In this document: positions 20,611 through 35,600 of the stretch, piece after piece
Layout: every line of letters begins with the position of its first letter
Position numbering within the stretch: position 1 is the first letter of the stretch
DNA from: Siphonodentalium dalli
Lineage: Eukaryota > Mollusca > Scaphopoda > Gadilida > Siphonodentaliidae
Length of the DNA stretch: 64,000 bases
Direction: 5' to 3'
Assembly: GCA_032622095.1 (NCBI GenBank)
Contig: CP136066.1
Coordinates: 102,443,319 to 102,507,318, forward strand
Program-made: the position numbers and the translations under genes
Notes under the pieces: model-generated
Database searches by the model: none
Told to the model about the DNA's origin: nothing
What the model saw: the letters and a program-made list of their open reading frames with translations, nothing else

Positions 20611-23600
20611 TTATGCTGTGCTTGCTCTTAATAACAATGTTGTTGCCCTTATCCAGTCTGTATATGATGAAACACGGGTGTATATTCCTGGGAAATCGGC
20701 CAGTCCACACTTATAGCCTGTGGAAACAGATCCCACGAGCACTGGTTCTCCATTGTGAAAGCACACCATCGGGCCTCCGGAATCTCCCTGGAACATTATA
20801 AAGCTAAATCACACAAAGAACAAATGAAAAAAAATTCCTTGCAATATTCATGCAATTTGTCTGCATAATAGAGGGCTATGGTGTGCAAGAATATGAAAAC
20901 TTGTACGAAGTTAGTCTTTAAATATCTGATAAGAAGTGATCATGTGACACTTCATAGATCTTATCACAGTTTCAACAGTCAAAAGCACATGCACTGTAAT
21001 TCCGAAATTTATTATTAAAAAATGTGCAGTAGCCAGCAACTTGCGATGAATTATAAAAGCATATTGACCAGTGTGCGAATACTGTAGTTCATCACCATTT
21101 GGAACGTCTGTGCCCATAGAATAATATAAAATAGCTGAAATCATACAAACATTTGCCCCGTATATATTTATTTTCAATGGAAGGGGAATAACTCTATCTT
21201 TAACTTTAAGATATAGTTATTCCCCTTCCATTGGAAATAATACACTTTGCACTACAATCCAGATGAAACTTTTAAAAAAACATGTCTGTAACTCAACAAA
21301 AACAACATTTTCACAGTTTATTACACCGGATAAGTTTATAATACAATGTTTTGGAGCTTCATCTTTCAAATGGTATATAATATGACATATATTTTATATA
21401 ATGTGATCTGGGGGTTCGAAAATTAAGTTGGGCCTTTAAACACAGGAAGCATGATCCAAGTAAATAAACTGTTTGTCATCCAGAAATGCCCATTACAGTA
21501 ATGCCCTAAGTAATCGACCCCTTAACCACAGCAGAATTATGGGTAACTTTTCAGGATTTAGTCGGAAATATGGCTTGTTGCCATTCATCGCAAAACTCTC
21601 ACTGAGAGCTTTCTGATGAATGGCAACAAGCCATATTTCCGACTAAATCCTGAAAAGTTACCCATAATTTTGCTGTGGTTAAGGGGTGGATTATTTAAGG
21701 CATTACTGTATATGCATATCATGGCTCACCATTCTCAACATGGAATACCCACTAAAAGGTTGTCATTATTTTACAAGCAACAAACATTGTCACACACTCG
21801 CATTACATGTACATTTAAGTATATCTGACATGCAAGTTCCAGAATATAGCCGCTATCACCAGAAATATGGTGTGGTTGCAGATATCTTCTAAAATGGTCA
21901 CTACCATAAAATATACCCTCCAAGGCACCTATCAAGCCAACAAATGTTTTAGAGGGGGGGTGCCGGTCAATACAATAAGTAATGGCTCAGGTCTGAATGA
22001 GACAGGGGTTGTTGCCGGAAACATCACTATTTTTCGTAAGCCTTTAATAGTTAGTCAACAACAGCATCTAATTATTGCTTCTGTGGGTTGTGTCACATGG
22101 CATTATTCCATATTCATAAGAAAAGAATCTTACCTGACATGCGTCATGTCCTCCATTGTTGTGTCCCGCACACACGTTAGTGTCCGCAACATGAAGCTCA
22201 TCCTTGTATGGATAGGTGGGCGGAACACGCTCATAATCATTCCAGCATCTGTCATTGGCCACTATTGTGACGTTGGTTACTAGTGGCAGGAACATTGGAT
22301 AACCAAATGGCTCTAAATGTGAAGAGTTGGTTAGTTGATGGTGACTATATATATACAGTAATGCCCTAATTAATCGACTCCTTAACCACAGCAGAATTAT
22401 GGGTAACTTTTCAGGATTTAGTTGGAAATATGACTTGTTGCATTCATCGGAAAGCTCTCGGAGATATGGCTGTTGCCGAGAGCTTTACGATGAATGGCAA
22501 CAAGCCATATTTCCGACTAAATCCTTCAGTCGGATCGGTCGAGCAGATTTCAAGTCTATAACACATACATACATACATACATACATACATACATACATAC
22601 ACATGTACAGACAGAAGTTCCAAAATAGACAGAGAATAAGGCTGAGAAAGGGATGCCAGCAGTCTTATTCACCAAATGAAACTAAAGACTGGTGTATAGT
22701 CCCTGGTGGTTTATACTGCTCAAGACTCAGCAGCCAGGGTATCTGTGGTCCTCGCCAAGCCTCAAAATATGGTGCCAGACAATTACAGAATGAGGTCCCC
22801 AGAGGGTGAATTTAGTGACGTTACCCTGGACAGAGGGCTAACATCACTAAATACACTCTCTGTGGACTTCATTCTGCTTAGGCCTCATCTTCTCTGGAAA
22901 ATATATTTATTATCAAATTAACAGTTAAGTTTTTCAGTTTCTTTAGAAACTTCTTTCAATAGAAAGATTCTTTTTCTTTTTTAGTCTAGTTTCTTTACAT
23001 CCTCAAATTGGCAGATGACACGATTCGTAATTTAGATACCCAAATTTAATGTGTGCATATCACCATCTTCACCATCTGGGAACATAAATCTATGTGTAGG
23101 TCTTCAATAGCAGATGAGGCCATGTAGAATTAGATCCCCCCCACAGGATGAATTTGGTAATGCTCCCCATGGGGTAGCGTCACTAAATACACCCTCTGGG
23201 GACCTCAGTCTGCAGATGTCCAGCACCATATTTTAAGGCCTGGTCCTCGATTGCATTCACAACAAGGTTATCCGGTCAATGATGTGAAGTGATCATACTG
23301 ACAATCAACCATATAGTCTTATAGAATATGTAGCTAGTACCAGCACTTAAACTGTTTATGCCCTGTGAGGGGAATTTGAGTATTTAATGGGTGATGAGGC
23401 TCTGTAAATGAAATAAATGCCAGCTCCTCGCCCAATAGATGTCAAATCCACTGATCAGACATAAACAGTTTAAACAACAACAATAGCTACATATCTAATC
23501 AATCAATCTCACAAAACTAAGTCCTTTTCATTGTAAATGTGTAATTTTTAAAAGTATTTCATTAATTTTTTATTTTTTTTAAAGACGCCTATGCATTTAT

Positions 23601-26600
23601 GAGTCCGATGAGGTTAATAGCATGAAGAAATCAATATAACTTTGATTCATATACTTAAAAACTGTTTGAAAATTTCCTTGTTCTGATAGTTTATAAATGT
23701 TTCATAATAGGAATGCCATTTCAAGATAGATGTACTCAACTTTACAATACTAACCACTTGCTATTTGTCCCCATCCCGCGACACTGCAAATCTCGCCAGG
23801 TAGAAAGGTTTCTTGGTTGTTCAACCCATTAACTTTGGCCAGCACAGCATCAGAATCCACTGTCTCGTTGAGCAAGATCAATGACAGATCATGCTCCAAT
23901 GGAAGAACTATAATGTAATGGGTTATATTTGTTGTTATAAGGATGACTAAGTTGAATGTAGATGACAAAATAACAAGAGCACCGACACGTTGGCATAATA
24001 AACCTGTTGGCTTGTTTAAAATTGCATTTTAGTAAGATTCCATAACATGGAGTTTCAGCCAAAACAAATAAAATTAATTTTAAAAATCTTGGTCAAAAAT
24101 GATTTTGGGGTTCGAGCAATATATGTCTGTTTAAAATGATTTTTGTTTTAATTTGTCTGGAATTTATTTAGAAATTTGGTAGATTTATAGGTTATTGTGT
24201 CTTAATATTTAAGAACCGTCAACTACTTAAAACTACATTGTTTTTAGGTACCGAACTTCTGTAAGATAAAGTTTTTTAACATGTGTAGTTCATATATCCA
24301 TTGTATCATATCTGGAGACTTTAATTTTTCTTGATTCAATAACCGTCACTATTATTTTCGCTTGATCAAGACCACCACGCATAAATATTTGTCTATATTT
24401 GAAAATTGCCATGTCATAATTATGCCTGCTGATTAATGGAATTTTGTTTGGGCTGAGATGAGTTTTAGGTCATATATATGATGGTCCATCTAATTGATTG
24501 CTCCCTGCTTGAGTGGACTTTATGCTTCATTCTTCATTATAATATATGGAGTATGATCTTATACCATGCAATTAAAATTATAACTCAACATTCTGAAATA
24601 AATTAAGCTTTCTCTCCCAGAGCCAAGCCAATTAATAAGCTATTTGGTGATTGGATTGTTCTGCGAAGTTATTTATAAATTTGAGCAGTTCTTGGTAAAT
24701 AAAAGAGAGTATAATACGTTCAACCTCTTGAATCTATAAAAATCCATCGTTTTTGTCTTTTCTGAACAATTTTTCAGATTAAATATACAATGAAGATGAT
24801 TATTTGTGAAATTCAACATTTTTCACTGAATAGATCCAAAGAAATATATTGTTGAAAATCACTTGTAATTTTTGCCTGGATTTAAAAAAAACGCCATTAA
24901 AGCGTTTTACCATCCTATGCACACTTGCATGTAGTCATGTCCATGGTGTGAAGGTTGAATTGATGTCCACATATTTATAACTTTCTCACCGGTGTAGCCT
25001 GCATGGACAGATAATTCTCTGATGGTCCGTTCTGTCTCAAACTCATCTGTCTTGTATTGATTGTATTGTTTTATTAATACTCTCCAGTTTTCTTTTTCGT
25101 TCACCCGTGGGATCAGGCGACGGCTGGAACAGTTAGAAAGGCAATGGAAATAATGGAAATATACTTAACAGGGTGGTATGTGTATATATTGGGGAAGATG
25201 GCGATACATTCTAAGAAACTTTAGCCTAAACTTCAATTGATGGGGAACTGGTATATGTTGGTGCTAGTATGTTTGGCTCTTCCTTTGGTTCCTCTACTGG
25301 GACAAACCTGGAATCCAGTTTTGGTTCCCCTGGGAACCCAATTTTCTCTGTAGAACTAATCATCTTTGTTTAGTTGCCTGTCTGAGGAGATGTACAGTAA
25401 TGCCCTAAATAATCGACTCCTTAAACCACAGCAGAATTATGGGTAATTTTTCAGGATTTAGTCTCAGTGAGAGCTTTCCGATGAATGGCAACATGCCATA
25501 TTTCCGACTAAATCCTGAAAAATTAGCCATAATTCTGCTGTGGTTAAGGAGTCGATTATTAGGTAGGGCATTACTGTATCTGTATCTGACGTGAATACAC
25601 CTATACTGCTGATCAGCAAATATATAGATGCAAATTCTCATCTAATTTTGACAGAACTTTCTGTTCCGAGTCAGCTGAGTTGTCATTTCCCCTGTCAGAT
25701 ATTCACTAGATCATGCAACGAATCTCTACTCTGGCTACGCCCGTAGAGATCACATTCCACCCATTCAAATCCTGCATGGGAAATTTTTGATGTTCATATA
25801 ATTGTTCTGATGTGGAAATTAATAACTTTGGACAGACAGGGAATATATCTATTTGTAATTACCCTTTTCTTAATAATCTATATTTCGCAGTTTGGCTAGT
25901 GCTAGCTCAAGATTGCATGATTTGAGCAACGTTTGTGAGCAGATTTCGCAATAAACTTTAATAGAATTAATTTCCCTGGAAATATTGCATAACTGCAAAT
26001 CAGGGCTTATAAGGTATCAAATGAAAAATTGACATCAGGGTGTAAAAAATAGTTTTCATAGTTTTGACCACTCACCTCCCGATTTGCTCTGAATTGTTTT
26101 TATTTTACCCACATGATACCGATAAGACTGGGTTGCAATGTTGCTATTAGCATACTGATGCACTAACAGTATTATGTTGCAAAATTTCAAGGGGTGAAGT
26201 CTAGTAAGTTCTTGAGATTACAATTTGCATGTACATACTGGATATATCATAATGTTATTGGGCACTCATAATAATGAAACGAATATCGGTTTTACCTGTG
26301 CATGTAATGTGGTCACCATCATGTCAATTATTATGCTCCCGACTTGAAGTCGGCGGGTATATAGTCGACATCTCCGTCCATACGTACGTCCGTACAAACA
26401 TTTTGCATTATTGTTCAGCAACCGCTGGGCAGATTTAGCTGATATTTGGTATGGTGATAGAGCAGCATGGGGGAACAGCTACATGCATAGCGCAGGTTTC
26501 GTCCACCCATTTTCACCAGAGTTATGGCCCTTTTTTTACTTAGAAAATTAAATTTTGTCCGTCCATACAAACATTTTGCATTATTGTTCAGCAACCGCCT

Positions 26601-29600
26601 GGCAGATTTAGCTGATATTTGGTATGGTGATAGAGCAGCATGGGGGAACAGCTACATGCATAGCGCGGGTTTCGTCCACCCATTTTTACCAGAGTTATGG
26701 CCCTTTTTTACTTAGAAAATTCAATTTTTCTCTTGTTTTTTGGGGTTTCCAGATGATAGCGCGAGCTTTGGTGGTACGATTGCAAATCCCGTATTTTTGT
26801 GGATCACTTATATGAAAATACATGTTAAGTGCGAATTTGGGTATGATCTGATGATTTTTGCCAGAGTAATGGCCCTTTTTTCAACTTAGAAAATTTGAAT
26901 TTTGTCCGTCCGTACAAACATTTTGCATTGTTCAGCAACCGCTGGGCAGATTTAGCTGATATTTGGTATGGTGATAGAGCAGCATGGGGGAACAGCTACA
27001 TGCATAGCGCGGGTTTCGTCCACCCATTTTTACCAGAGTTATGGCCCTTTTTTTACTTAGAAAATTAAATTTAACTCTTGTTTTTTTGGGGTTTCCAGAT
27101 GATAGCGTGAGCTTTGGTGGTACGATCGCAAATCCCGTATTTATGTGGATCAGTTATATGAAAATACATGTCAAGTGCGAATTTGGGTATGATCTGATGA
27201 TTTTTGTCAGAGTTATGGCCCTTTTTTTAACTTAGAAAATTTGAATTTTCGCTTGTTTTTTGGGTTTCAGGATCGCTTGTTTTGTGGTTTTTAGTCAACA
27301 TTTCTGTACGAACTTCTTTTGGAATGGTCATATAGACCTCCTCGGATATCCGCAGTTTCGTCCATGCTTAATCCAAATTGCTACGGTCGGTGGCAAATGC
27401 CACGCGCGACAGCGTACCTCTTGTTTAATATCGGTAATCTCTTGTTTTCCCCAAAAATTGCTAAGATAAATAAAAAATATGTCGTACAATCCTGATATTT
27501 TTCACTTACTGTACTGTAGTTACAGTGGACATCTCCATGCACCATAAAGGTACTTGATTACCTAGATCAAGTCTTCTCGTTCAACAACAGCTTGTGGTAG
27601 GTCTATGGGTTGGGTTCATGCTGTTTTGGACCGATTCCCGTCCCGTTACTCTGCTATAACAGACTTTACTCCCAGAATCGTGGAGACTCCACTGGAGACA
27701 CTCCAGCCGTTTATCATTTTCAATATAATTACCATGTTGTTTACATCGTTCATAGAGCACACAAGTGTATTTAATTTGCCCTAATCCATGGCTCAAATTC
27801 ATTTATATGTTGCATATATATTATGTTGAGTATAAAAGGGACACACTATAAAGTGTATGCCGAGGCCGGCTCCAAATAAAAGGTGTATATACGGGTGTTA
27901 TGTCGCGCTTGGTCCGTTGTTTCTCAATGGATATTAATGAAATTTGGTGTATATGTCCGGGCTGGGACATGGAATACAATAACGTTTGAATTGTTTTTAA
28001 ATTCACAAATTTGTTGATTTTATTCAACTTTTTCGTTCCGAAACACACTAAAAAGTGTATACGGCCGGCTCCAATTAAAAGGTGTAAGCGGACTTGATGT
28101 CGCATTATCTTCTTTGTTTATAAATGGATATGACTGAAAATTAGTACATATATGCGGGTTATGACATGCAATACATTGACGTTTGAATTGTTTTTAAATT
28201 CACAAATTTGTTTATTTTATTCAACTTTTCGTTCTTTCGTTCTATAAAGTGTAAGCGGCCGGCTCTAATTAAAAGGTGTAAGTGGCTTAGCGTTATAGGT
28301 AATCGGATTAACTAATTGGCAACTCTAGACTATTGTGTTTTGTGGCATTTGAGGTTTTGGCGAAATAATAATTTAAATACATTTATTTTAAATGATAACT
28401 TTATTTAATCATAATGCATATATAATAAACACATAAAATATAATAACAAACATGAGACATACATGATATATCAGATATCAGGTTATATGCGAAATTAAAA
28501 TTCAAATAGTCGTCTCGGTATCAAACCCCAAGTTCCGCGACCACGTCACCATCGCCTTCCGTATATAAGATACGGGCCAATAACGTTGACAAAGCAATGG
28601 CGACAATATGGAGACGATACCGAGACAATTATCTGAATATTTATGACACAATTAAGTATGACATAATAGCCTACATAAATTGATAAAGAATATCAAATTC
28701 AACGATATTTCTCATACATGTTATATGCGAAATTAATATTCAAATAGTGGTCTCGGTATCAAGCCCCAAGTTCCGACCACGTCACCATCGCCTTCCGTAT
28801 ATAAGATACGGGCCAATAACGTTGACAAAGCAATGGCGACAATATGGAGACGACACCGAGACAACTATATCTGAATATTAATGCGCATATTACACCAAAT
28901 TTAATTAATATCCATTGAGAAACAACGGACCCAGCGCCATATAACACCCCGTATACACCTTTTATTTGGAGCCGGCCTCGGCATACACTTTATAGTGTGT
29001 CTTCTTCTTCTTTTGATAAGGTGCATTTACCGCAATTTTGCGTATTATCGCACCGTACTCGGAGTCGGAAGTGCACATATTTACAGTGAAGTGGTTATTT
29101 ACATGTTGTTTTGGTCTCTATGCTTTCGGATGTTTCATTTTTGGAGTGGAGCACAATGAGAGCATGGTCTTGAAGAGCTTCTCGTCTCTGGTGGTGCGTT
29201 GCTCCACTTCCACAGCATTCCAAAACTTTATTGTCCGAGGGAAGTATGAAAATGTGTAGACATCTACCCCCGCAAACGTTAGAAGGTTCTTTTGCTGGTG
29301 GCCTCTCGTGTTGGCTGTTGTCTTTCTGATGTAATTGTCTGCTGGAATATCAACGGAGCCATACACTACTCGATGGAACATCACCATGTCTGCTATGTAT
29401 CTGCGACTTTCCAGTGATTCCCATCTCAGCTTCTTCTTTATGGCGTGGATGTCACTCTTCCAGTTGTCGTCATTTGCCACCCATCTATAGCTGCCCTGTT
29501 TTGAACTTTCTCCAGATCGTCGATGTTTGCTTTTGTATGTGGGTTCCACACGCTTGCTGCATAATCAGTCAATGGCCGTACCATGGCCTTGTAGCATTTG

Positions 29601-32600
29601 TTTTTCACTTCTGATTTGCAGTTGCCGATGTTACGCCGTAGAAAAGCACATGTGTTGTTTGCTTTCTTTACCGTTTGGCTGATGTGCGTATTCCATTTTA
29701 AGTTGTTGCTGATGGTCACTCCCAGATATTTTGCCGATTCAACTGTTTCAAGCTTGTGGTTATGGATGGTGTATAGATTGATTGAAGTGGCTTTCTTTTT
29801 GTAGTGACCTGCAGAACTTGGCACTTTGTGGGGTGGAATTCCATTTGCCATTTATGTTCCCAGGTTTCTAGTGTTTCAAGATCTTGTAGCTGTACCTGGT
29901 AGTCGGGGAGCCAATAAGGTCCACGTGCACCCCCCCCCCCCCCCCCCCCCGATGATTACAAATAACCTTATTTTTATTGTTCCCTATGGTATCCAGATAA
30001 AGAATCCGGATTTCACCGAAAAATAAAGGTGGCCCTACTAGGTGCTAGAGCCATTTGAATCCAAGATGGCCGCCATTTCCTCTAATTCCGACCAGCTGTA
30101 TTTAATCGTTGTAATAGATCGGTTGTTAGCAAAAGACACAGACAAATTGTATGCCATTTTGTTGGTATGATGTCCTTCTTCAAAATGACGGCAAATAATT
30201 TTGAAAAAAATTCAAAATGGCCGCCGAAAAATGACGTCATATGCGCGAAAATAGGAAATTTAATTAATATTTCACCATATCTTCCATTTTTCTTCACATT
30301 AATCATTAGTAAATGGCAATGTTTTTGAGACAGTCATCAAGCGTTATATTATAGCGTCATTTTAAGACATTTGCCATTGACGAGGGTTCAGTAATAGATA
30401 CAGAAAAGAGGATTTGAAAAATAGGGGTGAAATTATCGATTTTTTTTTGCAAGACGATTTTGCTGTATTTAATCGTTGTAATAGTTCGGTTGTTAGCAAA
30501 ATACACAGACAAGATGTATGCCATTTTGTTGGTATGATGTCCTGCTTCAAAATGACGCAAATAATTTCGAAAAAAATTCAAAATGGCCGCCGAAAAATGA
30601 CGTCATATGCACGAAAATAGGAAATTTAATTAATATCTCACCATATCTTCCATTTTTCTTCACATTAATCATTAGTAAATGGCAATGTTTTTGAGACAGG
30701 CATCAAGCGTGATATTATAGCGTCATTTTAAGACATTTGCCATTGACGATGGTTCAGTAATAGATACAGAAAGAGGATTTGAAAAAGAGGGGTGAAATTT
30801 TCGATTTTTTTTGCAAGACGGTCTTGATAGTCATTTTTTCGACAAACCACACAGGATGTTAATAGAATGTCAACAACGATGTGCTTTATTTTATTGGACG
30901 GATGTTTTACTTCAATGGGAATGAAATTGGCGTAGAAAATTTGCAAAATGGCCGCCGAAAATATGAAAAATGGTAAATATTGCCCCAGGGTGTCCTGCAA
31001 TGGCTTACAAGTTGTGGTTGATATATAAAATTGGCTAATCTGTATTATATACATTGAATACTAACATGTCTGATGCACCATGGATCATTGTTTCTATTGT
31101 CACCACTGACATCACCAGAAATATTGGATTTTTTTCTCACAAACTTGACATAAATATCGGCAAAAATTAACTTTTCAGGGTTGGACAATTTTTTAAAGTA
31201 AAATGCAACTATCATTGGTATCAAAAGTATTAATTGTTTTGGTCTATCTTAAATGTGTCACACTACGGTGTTATAGACCAAATTGCTCAAGATGGCTTCC
31301 AAAATGGTAACCAAATTTGTAAAAAGTTAATTTTTTACATATATCCCGAACATTATTATCTGCTATAATCGACAAGGTAGCAAACTGTGACTCACTTGGT
31401 TATTATACGTGTTAGTTAATTAACCGACAACTACGTTCTATTCTGTTTGTCCCAGTTCCGTATGGGGCATGAGAAATTCATTTTAAAGTTACAGTATGGA
31501 ATTTTGCGGAGAACCTCTTTTCTGATTCTGGCCATATTATTGAAAGGAAATGGGCAAAACTTTGAGACGGAACTGAGATGAACCATAATATGTGGCTATT
31601 CTGGCCCATTATGATAAAAAGTGATCAACTGGATAAAAGATGGATGCCAATATGGCAGCCAGGGAGTTACTGTATGATCATAGGTGATGTGAATAGGTAT
31701 ACAGGGAGTTACTGTATGGTCATGAATGATGTGAATAGGTATACAATGAGTGACTATATGGTTATGAGTAGGTATACAATGAGTGACTATATGGTTATGA
31801 GTGGGGTGTCCACGGTGAGATGCATAGGAATATAAGGAGTGGCTGTATGGGCATGTGTGAGGTGAATCGGTATACATGTAGTGACTGTACGGTATATTGT
31901 GTGTGGCCGATGTGATCGTATGGGCATTGCTGTGGTGTATAGATATAACGAGAGTAGCTACATGGTCATCCGTGCGTTGTTTATGTATATATGGAGTGAC
32001 TGTAAGGTCGTGGTGGTCGTGATGTATATGTGTACCGTGTGTGGCTGTATTGTGACATGTGGTGTATATGTATATTTGTGCTGTCTGTATGATCATGGAT
32101 GGAGTGCGTAGATAAATAGGGAGTGAATTTATGGTTATGGGTAATGTGTATAGGTGCACATGGTATGCATGTAGTCAAGATGGAAGTTATATGCACACCT
32201 GGAATAAGCTGTATGGTCATTGACGAGCGTGTGGCTATATAGGGAGTGCCCTTTTGGTAACGGGTGGGTCGTATATTTATATATGTTGTTGATGTATTAT
32301 CATCGGTGGTGTATATGGTGTAGATGAATGATAATGGATGGCGTGTATGAGTATACAGTGAGTTGATGAATTGTCATGTGTGAGGTGTATATGCAAGTAT
32401 GAGACTTATGAGTGGTCGTGTGTGCGGGTATTGGCATATTTGGAAGGGCTCACCACTGGTGGGTGAGGTGTATATGTATATCTGGATTGACTCTATGGTC
32501 ATGGGTATGGCGAATAGATATACATGTAGTGGCTGTATGGTCCATGGTGAGGTGAATAGGTATACAATGAGTGACTGTATGATCGTCAATGTGGGGAATA

Positions 32601-35600
32601 TGTATACATATAGTGACTATATGGTCAGGTGTAGGAGTATACCTGGTGTTCATGCATGGTGATTCATGGCTGTATCGTAATTTGTGGCATGTACCGGTAT
32701 AGCCAAATAAGGCTGTATGGTCAGGTGTAGGTGTATAGAGTGGGTGACTATATTGTCATTTGTGTGGTGTTTATGTACATATGAGGTCATGGGATGCGTT
32801 GTACATGTGTAATTTGGGTGGCTATCGCTTTCCACAATAACTCAAGTATATGTTAATCAATAGAGAGGTCGTGTCAAAGAGTTATCCACCTTGATAGTGT
32901 TTGTGTACATGAGGGGGACTTTAAACGTGAAAAGCGATAGCCACCCATTACCACACAGTCATTCCATATATGCATAAACACCACAGACATAACAATATAG
33001 TGACCAACTTTATAAACGTACACCCGACCCATGACCATGGATGGCCATACAGCCATGCGTCACAATACAAGCACACCGGGTATAATCCAAAACATGACCC
33101 ATAACCATAGAGTCACCCCTTGTATACCCATTCACCTCACCATTGGCCATACGGTCATCCCATGTATACCTAGTCTCCACACACGCATGGTCAAATAGAC
33201 ATTCAATATATACATCAACACCACAACAATGACCATAGAGTCACCTCACCAATGGTCATATAGCCACTTGCTTCATACACATACCCTCATCCATGGCACC
33301 TGGTATACTCCTTCATCTGACCTATGGCCATACAGTCACCCCGTGTGTACCTATTCAAAACATTCATACATGATCATGGTCAATCATTGTATATATATTC
33401 ACCTCACCCTTGGCCATGTCACTCCCTGTATCCCTATTTGTCACACCATAGCAGAATAGCCACTCAATATATACTAATACTCCCCAGCCATGTCAGTATA
33501 TTCAATCCATGTATGCATATGCACATCATCCATGGCCATATGGCCGCTCGCTATATACACACACACCCCTCGCCCATGACCATATAGCAACACATGTGTA
33601 TTCCCGTATAACCTACACGTGACCATACCGCAACGAGTCACCAAGCAGGAACACCGGGTATACTCATACACCTGACACATGACAATTTAGTCACTCCCTG
33701 CATAGCTATTCATTACATTTATGATCATACAGTCACTCATTGTATACATACATGTACTCGTCTCGCCATTGACCATACAATAACTCCCTGTATACCTATT
33801 CACCTTACCTATGATCATATAGTAACTCCCTGGCATTCACCATATATCCAGTTGATATGTTTTATCATAATGGACCAGAATAGCCACATATTATGGTTCA
33901 TCTCAGTTCCGTTTCAAAGTTCTGCCCATTTCCTTTCAATAATATGGCAAGAATCACAAAAGAGGTTCTCCGCCAAATTTCATACTGTAACTTTAAAATT
34001 AATTTGTCATGCCCCATACGGAACTGGGACAAACATAATAGAACGTGGTTGTCAGCTAATTAACTAACACGTATAATAACCAAGTGAGTCACAATTTAAT
34101 ACCTTGTCGGATAACGCAGAGAATAATGTTCGGGATATATGTAAAAAAAATAACTTTGGTTGCCATTTTGGAAGCCATCTTGAGCAATTTGGTCTATAAA
34201 CACCGTAGTGTGACACATTTAAGATAGACCAAAACAATAAATACCTGTGATACCAATGATAGTTGCATTTTACTTAAAACAATTGTCCAACCCTGAAAAG
34301 TTAATTTTTGCCGATATTTATGTCAAGTTTGTGAGAGAAATATCCAATATTTCTGGTGATGTCAGTGGTGACAATAGAAACAATGATCCATGGTGCATCA
34401 GACATGTTAGTATTCAATGTATGTAATACAGATTAGCCAATTTTATATATCAACCACAACTTGTAAGCCATTGCAGGACACCCTGGGGCAATATTTACCA
34501 TTTTTCATATTTTCGGCGGCCATTTTCTACACCAATTTCATTCCCATTGAAGTAAAACATCCGTCCAATAAAATAAAGCACATCGTTGTTGACATTCTAT
34601 TAACATCCTGTGTGGTTTGTCGTTAAAATGACTATCAAAATCGTCTTGCAAAAAAAATCGAAAATTTCACCCCTCTTTTTTAAAATCCTCTTTCTGTATC
34701 TATTACTGAACCATCGTCAATGGCAAATGTCTTAAAATGACGCTATAATATCACGCTTGGTGACTGTCTCAAAAACATTGCCATTTACTAATGATTAATG
34801 TGAAGAAAAATGGAAGATATGGTGAAATATTAATTAAATTTCCTATTTTCGCGCATATGACGTCATTTTTCGGCGGCCATTTTGATTTTTTTTCGAAATT
34901 ATTTGCCGTCATTTTGAAGAAGGACACCATACCAACAAAATGGCATACATTTTGTCTGTGTCTTTTGCTAACAACCGATCTATTACAACGATTAAATACA
35001 GCAAAATCGTCTTGCAAAAACAATCGAAAATTTCACCCCTATTTTTCAAATCCTCTTTCTGTATCTATTACTGAACCCTCGTCAATGGCAAATGTCTTAA
35101 AATGACGCTATAATATCACGCTTGATGACTGTTTCAAAAACATTGCCATTTACTAATGATTAATGTGAAGAAAAATGGAAGATATGGTGAAATATTAATT
35201 AAATTTCATATTTTCGTGCATATGACGTCATTTTTCGGCGGCCATTTTGAATATTTTTCAAAATTATTTGCCGTCATTTTGAAGAAGGACATCATACCAA
35301 CAACATGGCATACATTTTGTCTGTGTCTTTTGCTAACATCCGATCTATTACAACGATTAAATACAGCTGGTCGGAATTAGAGGAAATGGCGGCCATCTTG
35401 GATTCAAATGGCTCTAGCACCTAGTAGGGCCACCTTTATTTTTCGGTGAAATCCGGATTCTTTATCTGGATACCATAGGGAACAATAAAAATAAGGTTAT
35501 TTGTAATCATCGGGGGGGGGGGTGCACGTGGACCTTATTGGCTCCCCGACTATGGTCTGCTGCTGATTCAATTTTTCTGTACAACAGACAGTCGTCCGTA

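Larger units (their letters stand above)
29902..35550. mobile_element. 5.65 kb palindromic (foldback) element
   Basis: The tips GTCGGGGAGCCAATAAGGTC and inverse GACCTTATTGGCTCCCCGAC are flanked on both sides by TA (29900-29901 and 35551-35552), consistent with a TA target duplication. The arms (about 29902-31660 and 33845-35550) are near-identical inverses, including poly-C/poly-G tracts 30 bases in and ~370-bp internal repeats. They are followed by inverted minisatellites and a final stem GGGTGGCTATCGCTTT around a ~97-base loop (32833-32929). It splits a reverse transcriptase gene. No transposase is evident. Confidence 0.8.

Noticed and set aside
31596-32159. Open frame of 187 codons on the - strand (and several others at 31.6-33.7 kb)
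   Set aside because: It is an in-phase reading of the ~42-bp minisatellite. His/Thr/Tyr-rich repeats with no domain, and mirrored frames exist in the other arm.
30082-35380. Frames such as [17 protein letters not shown] repeated in both palindrome arms
   Set aside because: Duplicated only because the ~370-bp units are duplicated; no codon bias or domain, and ends vary between copies.
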